Shown: positions 1 through 10,993, numbered from the stretch's first letter. The stretch: 64,000 nucleotides of DNA from Linum tenue (GCA_946122785.1 CAMGYJ010000008.1:53702963-53766962), one strand, 5' to 3'. The notes: generated by a model from the sequence alone, not told the origin. Translations and numbers: made by a program.

Positions 1-298
1 TGAGATTTGGAAAATTCCGACGAGTTTTGGGTCGTGAAGTGAAGGAAAACCGTTCACGGCCCTTTTATATGCAGACACTGCAGTTTACGGTCGTTAATAC
101 TGTGAACGCTACAATCCGTCCGTGAACTCAGGCAAGTCGATGGGTTTGACACAAGTAGAAGCACCCTTATTTCACTTGGGCGTTTGTAAACCCTAGCTAC
201 AATTATGTGAATGTTTGTATGGGTTGAATGATTTGTTTGTGGATATGTTTTAATATGATTTGTGTGTGGATTCCTATCAACCTATTTTCCATTCTAAC
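1..298 (+). repeat. LTR fragment, Athila-like Ty3/gypsy family (3' half)
   Basis: The block beginning near 168 with cacttgggcg and running through the tgaatgattt segment matches the same block at 7228-7380 in order and orientation, so this is the downstream half of the LTR family that recurs across the first 12 kb. It carries the family's GTTCACGG motifs (about 50-130). It stops at 298, where a new LTR start (TGATTTCGGG) begins without an intervening internal region. No coding capacity is seen. Confidence 0.6.
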
Positions 299-598
299 TG
301 ATTTCGGGCCTAATTGTACACTTTTTATCCCCGTTTCTCTTTGACGTTTGTTGCAATTGAACTCCAAAAAGGGTGGTTAACGCGAGTTTTCTTGTGTTTC
401 AATGCGTTTCAGATCCTAATAGGTGAAACCAACCCGGGAGTCGAAAGTTGTAAGAAAAGGAGCAAAGACCAGGCAAAGAGAGGAGACAGCCACAGTTCAC
501 GTTGTGCCATTGGAATTCACGGTCTCTAAGACCTTGAAATAGACCCACAATCCGTGAACCATGGAGCGTCCAGAGAGTGGAGAGGAAGGCATCGCCGA
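299..598 (+). repeat. LTR fragment, 5' (U3) end of the Athila-like family
   Basis: The sequence begins TGATTTCGGGCCTAATTGTA. The same start is seen at 7633 after a polypurine tract and, inverted, at 2171. The following block (cctaataggtgaaacc and the GTTCACGG-type motifs) aligns with 7640-7940. Homology to the LTR ends close to 598, where gag/protease-coding sequence takes over, so the LTR is truncated and fused to an internal region. Confidence 0.6.
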
Positions 599-1577
599 CG
601 CCACCACTTGTGGCTGAGTACAATCCACCCCTACCTTTTCCCACTAGGGTGCACAAGGAAAGATTGGAAGCGGAATATGGAGGTTTCATGGAGATGCTCC
701 GAAAGCTCTACCTCAACATTCCCTTCCTTGAAGCAATGGCCCACATGCCCAGGTACTCGAGATACCTCCAGGGGTTTCTCTCCAAGAAGTCGAAATTCGA
801 AGACCTCGCCAATGTCACCTTAGGGGAGGAGTGCTCAGCCTTCATCCTCAAGAGGTTGGCCAAGAAGCAACCCGTTCTAGGTAGTTTCACTATACCTCTT
901 TGCATCGGTTCTCATCACATAGAAAACTCCTTGGCAAACTTAGGGGCCAGCATAAATGTGATGCCATTTAAGCTTTTTAAGAGGCTAGACATAGGTTAAC
1001 TAAAGACTATGAGGCTTAATGTCATCTTGGCTGATTGCTCTGTCATTAGTCCTAGGGGCATAGTGGAGGACTTGCTAGTACGAGTGGGAAAATTCTGTTA
1101 TCCGACTGATTTTGTGATCTTGGATATAAGTGAGGATTCTGAGATGCTACTCATACTAGGACGCCCTTTCCTTGCCACCATCAAGGCATTAATTGATGTA
1201 AATGAGGGAACTTTGATACCGAGGGATGGTGAGGTGAGAATTACTCTTGGAGTTGATCCTAAGCCTAGGAGTGAGGAAGTGAAGGAAGTGGAACCAGGTG
1301 ATGTGAATGCAAGTGGAGGAGAGCCTAGCAAGGCGAACCCCACTATTACTGTTGGTACTTTGATGAGGTGAAGAAGGAAAGAAAAGACGGCATCTCACCC
1401 AAAGAAGGAAGGAAAAGAGCTTGGAGAGAAAGGATAAGTTACGCTAATGCCTGGTGGAAGGAAAAGGGTAAAGCGGAAGTCATTGGCCAGGAAGGCCACC
1501 CCATGGAGAGTAAGTTGGGAGGTGACATGCCTCTCCCCGAGAACATGGAAGATGCACTTTTGGCGGTATTACGTTGA
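599..1577 (+). pseudogene. Ty3/gypsy gag-protease fragment (Athila-like), broken
   Basis: The frame from 577 to 999 reads the end of gag and the start of a retropepsin-like aspartic protease (GSFTIPLCIG, then NLGASINVMP). After a TAA at about 997-999 the domain continues in 1009-1371 (RGIVEDLLVRVG, then ILGRPFLAT). The intact relative at 40516-41550 has the same blocks in one frame. Two defects are visible: a stop inside the protease domain, and Asn in place of the catalytic Asp of the DLGAS motif. A lysine/glutamate-rich tail follows (1368-1577). No reverse transcriptase or integrase follows. In the family this protease would process the Gag polyprotein; this copy cannot. Confidence 0.8.
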
Positions 1578-1849
1578 AAGGTGTGATAAATCCGCAACAT
1601 CAAGCTAGTGACGTTAACTTAGCGCCTGTTGGGAAGCAACCCAACGTAGGTTTGTTTTCTTTTTCTTATTTTTGTTTTTGTGTTGAGTGAAGAGTTCAAG
1701 GGGTCCAGTGCTATCCTTGTGCCAGGTTTTTGTGATCGAGTGTTTTGAGTTGGGTCGTGAATAGTAGTAGGCACGGTGGAGTAGGTCGAATAATTTTGTT
1801 TGGAAGTGCCCTGTTTTCATTGGTGTTCATGGACGGATTGCCCTGTTCA
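1578..1849 (+). other. Ty3/gypsy internal region downstream of protease, non-coding
   Basis: It contains the block gcgcctgttgggaagcaacc near 1621, which recurs after the protease or ORF region at 10790 and 41588 (gcgcttg, then ggaggcaacc). It therefore belongs to the 3' internal region of the same element family. No gene is seen. Confidence 0.5.
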
Positions 1850-2171
1850 CGCTCTTATAAGACTGTGAACATGCAAACGTTTCCATCAACCAGTAACCTC
1901 TGAAAATCCTCTGGACGCTCTGCAATTCACGGTTTGTGGTTCCAGTTCACGGCCCTGGCGACCGTGAACTCCAAGCTCTGGTCGTGAACTGCGATTGGAT
2001 CCTCTTTTTTACCCAGTCTTCGTGCCTTTTCTTCCAACTTTCGACTCCGGGATTGGTTTCACCTGTTAGACTCTGAAACACACCTAGCGTAAAACTACCC
2101 TTTTAGGAGCTCAAATGCCACAAATGCCAAATACAAACGGAGATAATAAGTGTACATTTAGACCCGAATCA
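1850..2171 (-). repeat. Inverted LTR 5' end, Athila-like family
   Basis: Read on the minus strand from 2171 the sequence starts TGATTCGGGTCTAAATGTAC and continues with the ggtgaaaccaatcccggagt and GTTCACGG-motif blocks of the family's U3. It lies inverted relative to all neighbouring LTR pieces. This implies a rearrangement or insertion between 1850 and 2172. Confidence 0.6.
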
Positions 2172-3308
2172 GCTAGCATGGAGTAGTCCCTCTACCGCCA
2201 AGGCAATTCACGGTCGTAAGATCGTGAACTCCATAAGTGAAGCGGCACATTTTGATATGTGTTCACGGTCCTGGCCTGATGTTTACGGCTGTGAATTGGG
2301 CGCGATCGGTGTATAAATTGAGAGCTGAAAGGAAGAAGAGGGGAGAGCCCAAAGAGAGAAACCTTCTTCTTCTTGAAACCCTAGAGAGAGAAAGTTACGA
2401 ACCAATAGGGATAAGAGGCTAGGGTTTGCTCCAAGTGAAGATTTTGGAAGTTCCTCTTCAAAAGAGGATCTCTACAAGCACAAGGAGACATTGAGGTATC
2501 AAAAGTATGGTTTCTTTCTTCTTCCTTTGTCTAGCATGGAATAGTTTCCCTTTTCACTTGGGTGTTGTAGAACCCTAACTTTTACCATGTAATTTATTGT
2601 GTGGATTGAATGATTGTGTGATGGTGGTGTTTAATTTAAGAATTGAGGTATTTTTCATGGTGATTGTGCATTGTGTGTGCTTGGCAATCTATTGTGCTCT
2701 TCAACCTAGCTTAGAGAGAAGCCCCCTTATCATAAGATGCTCAAATTGAGCTGGGTTTTCTTAGGTATTCCAAGCCTCCTAACTAGGTTACTGTAGGACA
2801 AACCTCTAAACTTGAATTAGGCACCTAGGTTAATTGTGATTATGTCGTCCAAACCTTGGCTTGAGGGAGAAGGTAAGTCAACCCTCAATTGCTTGAGCCA
2901 AGAGGGCTACAATTGTTGCTTGTAATGCTTTCCTTGGCCTAGCAATTGAGAGGATGGTTTCTAATCATTGTTGCACCTCCTACTGGTCATAATTGCCTTG
3001 TCACACACTGATTCATTCGATCCCACGGCTCACGGTAATTAGTTGGGGGAAAGCAACTCCCGAGTGAAGCTTCTCACCAAGAGTTTTCCACCCTTTAACT
3101 TTTCAAGTCTTGATTTTAAATAGTAGATTGTAGAGATTTTCATTTTTTCACAAACAACATTCTGCTAGATAATGTTTCAAACAATTGAAGTAGGGGTACA
3201 TGGGTCAGCCCGAGTTGATATTTTAACATACTTGCCCTATATTGCACCCATTTAAGGTTTATACTTGGGCCTTAGGTGGGATTTTATTGTGATATTCGGA
3301 GCGAGTCA
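2172..3308 (+). repeat. LTR, 5'-truncated, Athila-like family
   Basis: It contains the GTTCACGG motif zone (2205-2300), a possible TATA box (gtgtataaattg near 2310), the R/U5-like blocks shared with 7980-8960, and an end at ...gagtca directly before a primer-binding site. It therefore acts as the 5' LTR of the internal region that follows. Its first roughly 300 bp are missing or replaced by the inverted piece. Confidence 0.65.
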
Positions 3309-3314
3309 AGTTTT

Positions 3315-3332
3315 TGGCACCGTTTCCGGGGT
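3315..3332 (+). other. Primer-binding site (tRNA-Asp type)
   Basis: TGGCACCGTTTCCGGGG closely matches the complement of the 3' end of plant tRNA-Asp. It lies seven bases after the LTR end. The same site is nearer to perfect at 9211 and is also present at 38823. Confidence 0.75.
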
Positions 3333-4621
3333 TGTTCGGTCCGTTATCTTGAAAATATTATTTGGTGTTAATCTAGCTTTTATTTTCAGTTTTGCTAAGT
3401 GTGAATTTTGCTAGTGCTAGACGTGTTTGTGTTCTTTTAAGTGTGCGCAGGGAGGTGTATGACTTGGAGCAATCCGACGCCTTTAACACCACTAGACGAG
3501 AACACAACCGGACTCTCCGACTTTTAGCCGGAGAGAGGGAGTTTGCCGAAGCAAGAAGGAGAATTGAAAAGAGGGGACAACAAGTTGGTCCCTGGTTTGG
3601 AGGAATTGAAGTAGAAGTTGAAGTTGAGATGGCAGGGAATCAACATCGAAGTGCTATAATCCGCTTCAGGACGTGAGGAGGTGCTCCATAATTGGGCGGA
3701 CCGAGCCCTTCCCACCGGAGACTCTCTACAACATGAAGTTGGTTCTTCAAGGACAGCGAGGGATCGAGTACCTCGACAGACTTTGACCCTCAGCAGCTAT
3801 GAGGCCGGCAGTTTACCCGGCTCCAATGGAGCCGGATCCAGAGGTCCCTTCTCTAGAGCAGCCACCTGCTAGAGCTCCCGGCCGCCGCCGATGCCCCACG
3901 CTTCTGCGCCCTGCACCACCACCACCATCAGCAGCAGCATACGGATCTGGACCTTCCACCTTCGGGGATAACCTCGTGGAGAGGATGGATCGCTTCGAGA
4001 CCCGCGTTGTGGGAGTCACTACCCGACTTGACCGAACCACCGACTTGCTGGAGTGGATTGCCCGTCGCAAAGGCATCCTTTCAGATGATGGGGAAGGACA
4101 TTCGACCAGTGAGAGGTAGCCGACGAGTGAGATATGTGGCATAGCCAATTTTTTTCGCCCCACTTCTCCACTTGGAGCTCTGAACTCTTTTATTTTATTT
4201 TTCTTTCTTTTATTTAGTGTGTGTGAACAACTACTACTACTATCGTACTGTTATGTGTAATAACCTCGCCTCGAGCGAGTATTTGTTGTGTTTGTGTGTG
4301 TGTGTTTTTTTCTTCTCATTCAAGCTCAAATCTCCTACCCTGGAAAAATTCCAACTTTCATTCACCAACTCATGCGGTAACATCGTTCTACCCCTATCTT
4401 ATGCCATTGAGGGCAATGTCGAACTTAAGTGTGGGGGGGGGGTCGGTTTGTGGGAGAATCACGTGTTTATTGGCATTGACCTTGAATTGTTGCATGTGAT
4501 CGAGTGTGTCCTATGATGATTATTGAGAGGTGCATTAGGATAGTGCAAAGTTTTAGTTCTCATGTGTGTAAAAATGAATGCATGTCTTGACTCGATTACT
4601 TGTTGATTACAATTGCCATGC
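3333..4621 (+). pseudogene. Ty3/gypsy internal region with gag remnants, non-autonomous
   Basis: After the primer-binding site and a T-rich leader there are short frames. 3455-3676 is charged, like a gag N-terminus (REVYDLEQ, REHNRTLRLLAGEREFAEARRR). 3799-4119 is proline-rich and ends in ERMDRFETRVVGVTTRLDRT. Neither shows a zinc knuckle or protease. After the conserved hairpin block at 4376-4440, sequence to 4621 matches the element's 3' untranslated zone. The region is cut by a MULE at 4631 and resumes at 5995. Confidence 0.55.
4376..4440 (+). other. Conserved 3' hairpin plus AAGTG-G tract of Ty3/gypsy element
   Basis: The order is CGGTAACATCGTTCTACC, then the inverted repeat CATTG-AGGG-CAATG (4405-4418), then cttaagtgtgggggggg. 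The same order recurs at 10921-10993 and, with a damaged right arm, at 42209-42275. It lies between the coding region and the 3' LTR. Confidence 0.6.
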
Positions 4622-4630
4622 ATTGTGTTT

Positions 4631-5985
4631 GGGTTAATTGTATGGTTGGTCACTGAGATTACAAAAAACGTTCATGTTTGGTCACTGGAAATATTTAAAT
4701 CCAATCTTGGTCACTCAAATTAGTTAAATGATTCAAGTTTGGTCACTCTCCATCCAACTCCGTTAAATTTGTGTGATGTGGCAGTCAACCCTCAAAGTTG
4801 ACCGTTAACTCAGTGACGTGGCAATTAAAAAATAATAAAAATAATAAATTTTAATCTTCTACCATTTCCAACTCATTTTCACAATAAAGAAAAATAAATA
4901 AAATAAAAAATTATTATAGTCACAAATTAAAAGAGTAGCTTCCTCCTCCGCCACCACATCCCTTCCTCGCAACCAAATCAGCTCCCAATTCCTCATCCTA
5001 GCTCCGCTCCCTGCCGCCGTCCTCGCCCGCTCTCCGGCTACTGCGCTGACCCTTCGATTGCTCGCGACAGCACAAGCGAGATCTCATCTCCTCCTTTGAG
5101 CTTCCCGTCATCTTTGAACGTCTCCAACTACTTAACCTCGTTGAGATGGCGGAAGAGGTGGCCGAGGAAGTAGTCGCGAACGTCCTATCCCGAAAAGTGA
5201 TGAAGGAGTCGTATTTCGTTGACGATGAGGGTACAATATTATTTGTAGTGAGTTCATGGGGAGGCTTTGATGGTGGGGAAGGTGGCGGAGGATGGCGGCC
5301 GGAGCCGTCGCTAGCCGGCACGGCGTTGTTAGATAATGATGGTGACGATGAGTTGTAGACATAGGTAAGGTAAGATATGTTTTTTCTTGTTTTTTCTGGG
5401 GTGTCGATGTATGTCCAGGCCATGGTTTTGGAGGTTGATGGGCAAATGTAGATTATGAACTATGAAGATTAATTGCGTACATATATATAGTAGTAAGTGC
5501 GCGTGTCTCACGAGGGCATATAATTCATAGATGGAATTCTCTAAAGTGAAGGAATTAATAGGGTGCAGGTGATTATGGCCGGGGAGCGGAGGGGATGGCG
5601 GCAGCGGGCGAAGCTAGGGATGGGAATTGGGAGCTGGTTTGGTTGTGGGGAAGGGATGTGACAACGGAGGAGGAAGCTACCCTTTCAATTTGTAACTATA
5701 ATAATTTTTTTGTTTTATTTATTTTACTTTATTGTGAAAATGAGTTGGAAATGGTAGAAGATTAAAATTTATTTTTTTATTATTTTTTAATTGCCACGTC
5801 AACGAGTTAACGATCAACTTTCAGGGTTGACTGCCACATCATACAAATTTAACGGAGTTGGACGGAGAGTGACCAAATTTGAACCATTTAACTAATTTGA
5901 GTGACCAAGATTGGATTTAAATATTTCTAGTGACCAAACATGAACGTTTTTTGTAATCTCAGTGACCAACCATGCAATTAACCCC
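4631..5985. mobile_element. Non-autonomous Mutator-like element (candidate Pack-MULE)
   Basis: The 1355-bp element has long terminal inverted repeats of roughly 330 bp. The left end is GGGTTAATTGTATGGTTGGT and the right end is the complement of GGGGTTAATTGCATGGTTGG. It is flanked by perfect 9-bp direct repeats ATTGTGTTT (4622-4630 and 5986-5994), the hallmark of Mutator-type insertion. The inside (about 4950-5660) is much more GC-rich than the repeats and contains open frames on both strands (5146-5358 plus, 4998-5423 minus). I do not recognise these as a known protein. The GC step suggests captured host sequence. It interrupts a Ty3/gypsy internal region and is therefore younger. Confidence 0.85.
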
Positions 5986-5994
5986 ATTGTGTTT

Positions 5995-6499
5995 TGTGAA
6001 TTGGAATAGATGATTGGGTGACTAGGTAGCCATGTGAGTTTTGAGCCGATCGTTTTCTTCTTGTGTGCTTACATCCCTATTACCATGGTGAGTAACATCA
6101 CAGTTGTCACTAGTGAGTATGATGGAGGCATAGGATTAGTCCACACCCAAATGTTGTTTTTTCCCGAAATGTTTTATCCACTAGTCAACCCCTTTGAGAC
6201 TTGTGACTTTGGGGGTCATTCTCATGTTAGGAGCTTTTCGCTTGTGAGCTTAATGGTGTTTGGTAGAATGACCTCCCATCCTTTCTTCGTCTCTATACGT
6301 GAGTCATCCTTGTGTCCCAGAGCTCTCGCCTTTGAGTTCCATTGAGGTTCTACATAGGAGGATTTTGTGTGGTTCTTGCTATGAATGAAAGAGAAGGAGT
6401 AGTGTTGGAGTAAGTTTGATTCTTGTCCAATTCTACACATTTTACCGCTCATTTCTTGATAGTTTGGTTTTTCATTTCATCATCCCTCGACATATTTCA
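5995..6499 (+). other. Ty3/gypsy 3' internal region, resumed after the MULE
   Basis: The blocks gtagccatgtgag, then ttgtgtgcttacatccc, then gatggaggcataggattagt, align in order with 11340-11460 and 42600-42720. This shows it continues the internal region broken at 4630. No protein-coding gene is seen; the 6034-6345 open frame is within this non-coding zone. Confidence 0.6.
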
Positions 6500-7592
6500 T
6501 GCTAGGTTTTGCTTGTTTTGATACATTTCAGGTCCTAGCACGTGTTGAAGGGTTGAGGAAAATTTTCGGGACGATTGGAAGTTATAAAGCGCAAAAACCA
6601 AAGAAAAGTCCAAAGTCACGACTGTGACAATTGCCACGTGACAGTGAAGTGCAGGCATCCCGGAACTAGCCGCAGTTCACGGTCACAGTTGCGAGTTCAT
6701 GGTCGCCAGGACCGTGAACTGGAACCACAAACCGTGAACAGAGAAGCATCCAGGGTGTTCAGGAGGTTACTGACGACAAGGCAGTTCATGGTCGCTAAGA
6801 CCATGAAATGTAAGCACAAACCTTGAACTCCGAGAGTGAAGCGGTGCGTTTTGGCCCACGACAGTGAGTTCACAGACGCGTTTAGGTTTTCACGGCCGTG
6901 AACTGGAAGGTCGTGAACTGGGCGCGATCTCAGTATAAATGCAGATCTTAAAAGAAGAAGAAGACAGAGCTTTAGGTAGGGTTTTAGTTTTCAGAATAAA
7001 GAGGGTTTTTAGTGAGAGATTTGGGTTTCCCCTTCCCATTTTAGAGGAGAAAGTGACACTCAAAGGAGGAAGAAGGAGATTGGGCTCAATTCAAGCTAGG
7101 GGATTGAAGATTTCTTCTTCTCAAGGGAGATTCAAGCAACAAGGGAGGAAGATTTCCACCTCTCCATGGTTCTTTCTCTCTTTTTTGTTGTTTTCCTTTG
7201 CCTAGCTATGGATTAGCCTACCTATTCACTTGGGTGTTGTAAACCCTAGCTACAATTATGGGAATGCTTGTATGAATTGAATGATTTGTGTGTGTGATTG
7301 TGTTTTATTGTGAATTTGGAGGTATTATTCATGAATGATTATGTTGTGTCAAAGTCTATCAATCTAATTGTCATTCTAACCTAGCTCAGAGAGGAGACCT
7401 CCTTAGGTTAAGAGGCTCCATTGGAGATGGGTGTTCTTGGGCATTTCATGCCTCCTAGGCTAGTTTAGAGAGGAAACCTCCTTCATCCAAAGAGGCTCAA
7501 TTTGAGCTGGGTTTCCTTGGCCATTCAATGCCTCCTAAACGTAGGTATGTTTTCCGCATTTGGATAGGTTGAGATATTACCTTGTGTGAAAT
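6500..7592 (+). repeat. LTR fragment lacking its 5' end, Athila-like family
   Basis: It begins at the catgctaggttttgc block, continues through tttcaggtcctagca and a dense zone of GTTCACGG/CCGTGAAC motifs (6675-6915), has a possible TATA box (cagtataaatg near 6930), and runs into the cacttgggtgttgtaaaccc block shared with 1-298 and 8230. A short imperfect repeat inside (gctcagagaggagacctcct, then gtttagagaggaaacctcct) is visible at 7384-7480. No gene. Confidence 0.6.
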
Positions 7593-7632
7593 GGTTTGCT
7601 TGGGGACAACCAAACGTCTAAGTATGAGGGAG
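7593..7632 (+). other. 3' hairpin and polypurine tract before an LTR
   Basis: GTTTGCTTG-GGGA-CAACCAAAC (7594-7615) forms a stem with one mismatch and is followed by aagtatgagggag. The next bases start an LTR. The younger element has the same arrangement with a perfect stem at 44048-44088. The purine run is the expected plus-strand primer for reverse transcription. Confidence 0.65.
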
Positions 7633-9204
7633 TGGTTCGGGCCTAATTGTACACAGTTTATCCTTGTTTACCTTGGGCGTTTGTTGCATTTATGCTCCTA
7701 AAAGGGTGGTTTTATGCTAGGTTTTGTGTGTTTTAGTGTGTTTCAGGATCTAACAGGTGAAACCAGCCCGGGAGTCGAAAGTTGGAAGAAAAGAGCAACG
7801 ACCGGCCAAGGGAGTGATTTAAGCCATGTTCACGGTTTCCCATTGGAGTTCACAGTCTCCTAAGGCCGTGAACTGAAGCCATGAACCGTGAACCGCGAAG
7901 CGTCTAGGGAAAATTCTGAGGTTACTGACGCTAGTGAGTTCACGGTTGTGACCTGAGCCTGATCCCAGTATATAAAGTGAGCTGAAAGGAAGAGAGGGGG
8001 GGTCCAAGTGTGAGAAAGCACCTTCTTCTTCTTCAGATTTTAGAGAGAGAAAGGACGAATCAAAGAAGAAAGGAGGCTAGGGTTTGCTCCAAGTGGTGAA
8101 TTGGGAAGAATCTTGTCAAGAGAAGATCAACACAAGATCAAAGGAGAGTGGAGGAATCAACATGATGGTTTCTACTTCTTTCTTTTGTGTTCTTCCTCGT
8201 TCTTGCATGGAGTAGTTAGCTTTTTTACTTGGTTGTTGTGAAACCCTAACTATTTTCCATGTAGTTGTTGTGTGAATTGAATGGTTGTTTATGGGTGTTG
8301 TTTAATTTAATGATTGAGTTGTTTTTCATGATGATTGTGCATGTTTGTACTTAGCAATCTAATTGGCCATTCTAACCTAGGTTAGAGGGGCAACCCCCCT
8401 ATCCAAAGAGGCTCAATTGAGTTGGGATTCCTTGGGCTTTTCAAGCTACCTACCTAGGTTAATGTAGTGAAAACCACTATCCTGAATTAAACGACTAGGT
8501 TAATCGTGATTAAGCCGTCCAACCATTGGTTTGAGTGAGAAGGTAAGTCAACCCCCAATTTCCTTATCCAAGAGGGCTACTCTAGTAGCCTATAATGTAT
8601 CCCTTGGTTTGGAAATTGAGAGTGTGGTCTTCGACCATAGTTGCACTTCCTAGTGGTGACGATTGCCTCGCCCATATCGTCCCATTCGAGTCAATGAGCT
8701 ACGGTAATAGTTAGGGGGAAGCGACACCCGAGTGATCCTTCTCATCTAGAGGTTTCAAACCATTTACCTTTGCTTTGTTTTAATTTAAACCTCATACTTT
8801 TCAATAAAAACCCAATCCACTAATAATGTTTCAAACAATGGAAGGAGGGGGTACATGGACTGGCCCGGGTTAATATTTAAACATACTTGCCCTATATTGC
8901 ACCCATCTAAGGTTTATACTTGGGTTGTAGGTGGGATTTTGTTGTGATATTCGGAACGAGTCAAAACTGTACTCTCGTATAGAATTCCCCCTCGATTTAC
9001 TTTACTTGCTCGTTTTCATTTGTAGTTCTCATAATTTTAAACCCAAAACCGTTTTGCTAGATAACAACTTAAGCGATTGAAGTAGGGGTACATGGACCGG
9101 CCCGGGTTGACAATTTAAATACTTGCCCTATTCTGCACCCGACTAGTGTTTAAAAACTTGGGCTATAGTCGGGATTAATTCGCGGTGTAGTTTCGTGCGA
9201 GTCG
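7633..9204 (+). repeat. LTR, near full length, Athila-like family
   Basis: It starts TGGTTCGGGCCTAATTGTAC after a polypurine tract and ends just before a primer-binding site at 9211, so both borders are defined. It contains GTTCACGG motifs, a possible TATA box (cagtatataaag near 7963) and U5-like blocks. The terminal part is doubled: 8840-8965 and 9075-9204 are diverged copies of the same block (gtacatgga-tggcccggg, then cttgccctat, then gcaccc). This suggests the right end comes from a second, related LTR. It serves as the 3' LTR of the copy on the left and the 5' LTR of the copy on the right. Confidence 0.65.
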
Positions 9205-9210
9205 TGTTTT

Positions 9211-9228
9211 TGGCGCCGTTGTCGGGGA
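9211..9228 (+). other. Primer-binding site (tRNA-Asp type)
   Basis: TGGCGCCGTTGTCGGGGA matches the complement of the 3' end of plant tRNA-Asp with one difference (C to T). It is the best preserved of the three primer-binding sites in the window. Confidence 0.8.
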
Positions 9229-9820
9229 CCTTACGGTCTGTTATCCATAAAAGGTCGTTTAGTCTTACTCTAGCATTTTCTATCTTGCCTTTTTGTTTGT
9301 GTTTGTGTTTCATGTGCGTTTTGTTTACCACTCTTTGTCTTGAAGAATGGTTCGTGTGTTTTTGGTTTTCCTTTTTAGTATTTTTGTGTTTGTAGGTATC
9401 GGATCATGGATCCTTATGATTTCACCCTAAGTGTGGGGGTATCCACCACCACCTGAGAGTTGTTACCCCGGAATTTCATGGGACGATCAAAATGGGGGAA
9501 GTCTAGGATCCGGGTTCTACTACCAACCCCCCTTCCAAGATGAGCAAGCATACCAATGGGGGTATCAAGAAGATTCCCCATATCAAGAATATTTTCCTCA
9601 ACAGCCCGAGGAGAAATCCAAGTTGGATTTGTCCATGGAGAATTTCATGGGACAAACCTCAATACCATGTGCCACTCCACAACTGGAGCCAAAGAGCAAA
9701 TTAGAGCTCATGGTGGAGCGATTTGCCCGGGGCACCAATAAAGGGTGCTCTAGCATGGACCTCCCAATTGCCAACCCTCTCGACTCAACCTTTCTTCGGG
9801 AATCAGAGGAACTCCTTTGA
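9229..9820 (+). pseudogene. Leader and first ORF of a non-autonomous Ty3/gypsy element
   Basis: After the primer-binding site there is a T-rich leader and an ATG at 9406 (atggatccttatgat), whose frame soon hits a stop. A frame open from about 9431 to 9820 reads WGYPPPPESCYPG, then DEQAYQWGYQ, and is rich in Pro, Gly, Tyr and Gln. It has no ATG of its own and a TAA directly upstream, so the ORF looks broken by a frameshift. I see no zinc knuckle, protease or reverse transcriptase. The position corresponds to gag in the intact element, but the sequence is not recognisably gag. Confidence 0.45.
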
Positions 9821-10176
9821 CTCACGGAGAGGCTAGGAGGGCTTGTTGAGCAAGCATATGCACAACTTGATCGCCTCCTACCATTGGAAGAAAGAGAGGA
9901 AGTCGAAGAGGCGAGCCATGAGAATTTTGGAAGAACGAGCTCCGACATGGATTTCCAACCCTTCCCTCCTCCCGGTTTGACACCATAAGAGAAGGTGGCA
10001 TGAGATTGTGCAAGCTATCACCTTTCATCATTGGAGAAGAAATAGGAGGTTAAAGGATCGGCTCAAACGAACTCAGACCAAAGAGCTCCCGTGGTGAGGA
10101 TGAACAAGAAGGTTGCATTGACGATTCTCATCACTTTCCCCTTCCTGAGAGCAACTTAGAAGACTGAGTCACGAGT

Positions 10177-10527
10177 GTGGAGGAGCAAGAGAATCCTTTC
10201 TATGATCTTGCATGGCATCTTACCCTCCAAACCGTCCTTGATGACATGAATGGGAAGGTCGAAAAAGAGGTTGAAGAGGAGGAAGTGAGCATTGAAGAAG
10301 GGGAATATCTTGATTGTTCCCAAGGGGATGAACGAATGGAAGAAGAAGGTGGGGAGGTTGAAGATGAAGGAGAAGGAGCAAATGATGTCCAAGATGAGGA
10401 CGAGGTCATGGTGGATGAAACATCCACGAGTTACAAGAGCTACCAACGATTTCCACCCGACCTTGATGCACTTTTGGAGAAGGACCCATTTCGGCTCTTT
10501 GCCAAGCCAAGGCTAAACCATCGGTGA
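10177..10527 (+). pseudogene. Acidic ORF in Ty3/gypsy internal region, unknown
   Basis: The 116-residue frame is very rich in glutamate (KEVEEEEVSIEEGE, GGEVEDEGEG) and ends RLFAKPRLNHR. It lies in the same internal region as the 9431-9820 frame. Stretches between the two (9821-10176) hold short frames only, consistent with one decayed ORF. I do not recognise a domain. Confidence 0.35.
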
Positions 10528-10920
10528 TCCCTCTTGGTGGATGCGATGGAAGTCGATCGAGGTTGCACAATATAGTCTGGGGCAAAGAGAAAAGTGAAGA
10601 AAGAAAGAAGAAGAGGTCTCGTGGGTGAAGCCTCAAGAAAAATCAAGTTCATGAGCCCTCAATCATAGATTCGTCCAAAGCTCGCGACTTGAGACACCAC
10701 CTCGCCGACGAGAACCTCAACTTCAAGGAGGTTCTTGGATGGACCAAAACTTGAGGAGCAACCGTCTGGCTCACAATGTTAAATAAGCGCTTGGTGGGAG
10801 GCAACCCAACCATCAACAGTTTGAATCTCTTTTGCTTTCAATAGGACGACCAATTGAGAGTCCTTGCTCTTCCGGATCTCACCCGCCCTCCGATCTCGAA
10901 CACCAACATTCACCACTATC
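10528..10920 (+). other. Ty3/gypsy internal region, non-coding
   Basis: It contains gcgcttggtgggaggcaacc at about 10790. This block follows the coding part in all three element copies (1621, 10790, 41588). No gene is seen. Confidence 0.5.
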
Positions 10921-10993
10921 CGGTAACATCGTTCTACCTCCTTCTTTTACGCCATTGAGGGCAATGTGGAGCTTAAGTGTGGGGGGGGGGGGG
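10921..10993 (+). other. Conserved 3' hairpin plus AAGTG-G tract (second copy)
   Basis: CGGTAACATCGTTCTACC is followed by the CATTG-AGGG-CAATG stem (10953-10966) and gcttaagtgt plus a run of about 13 G. It is nearly identical to 4376-4440 although flanking DNA differs more. Confidence 0.6.

Noticed and set aside
6034..6345. 103-codon ORF as a gene
   Set aside because: The stretch aligns with the untranslated 3' region of two other element copies, where no such frame exists.
10200..10427. Minus-strand serine-rich ORF
   Set aside because: Complement of the GAA/GAG-rich acidic ORF. Serine runs are a by-product of the codon composition.
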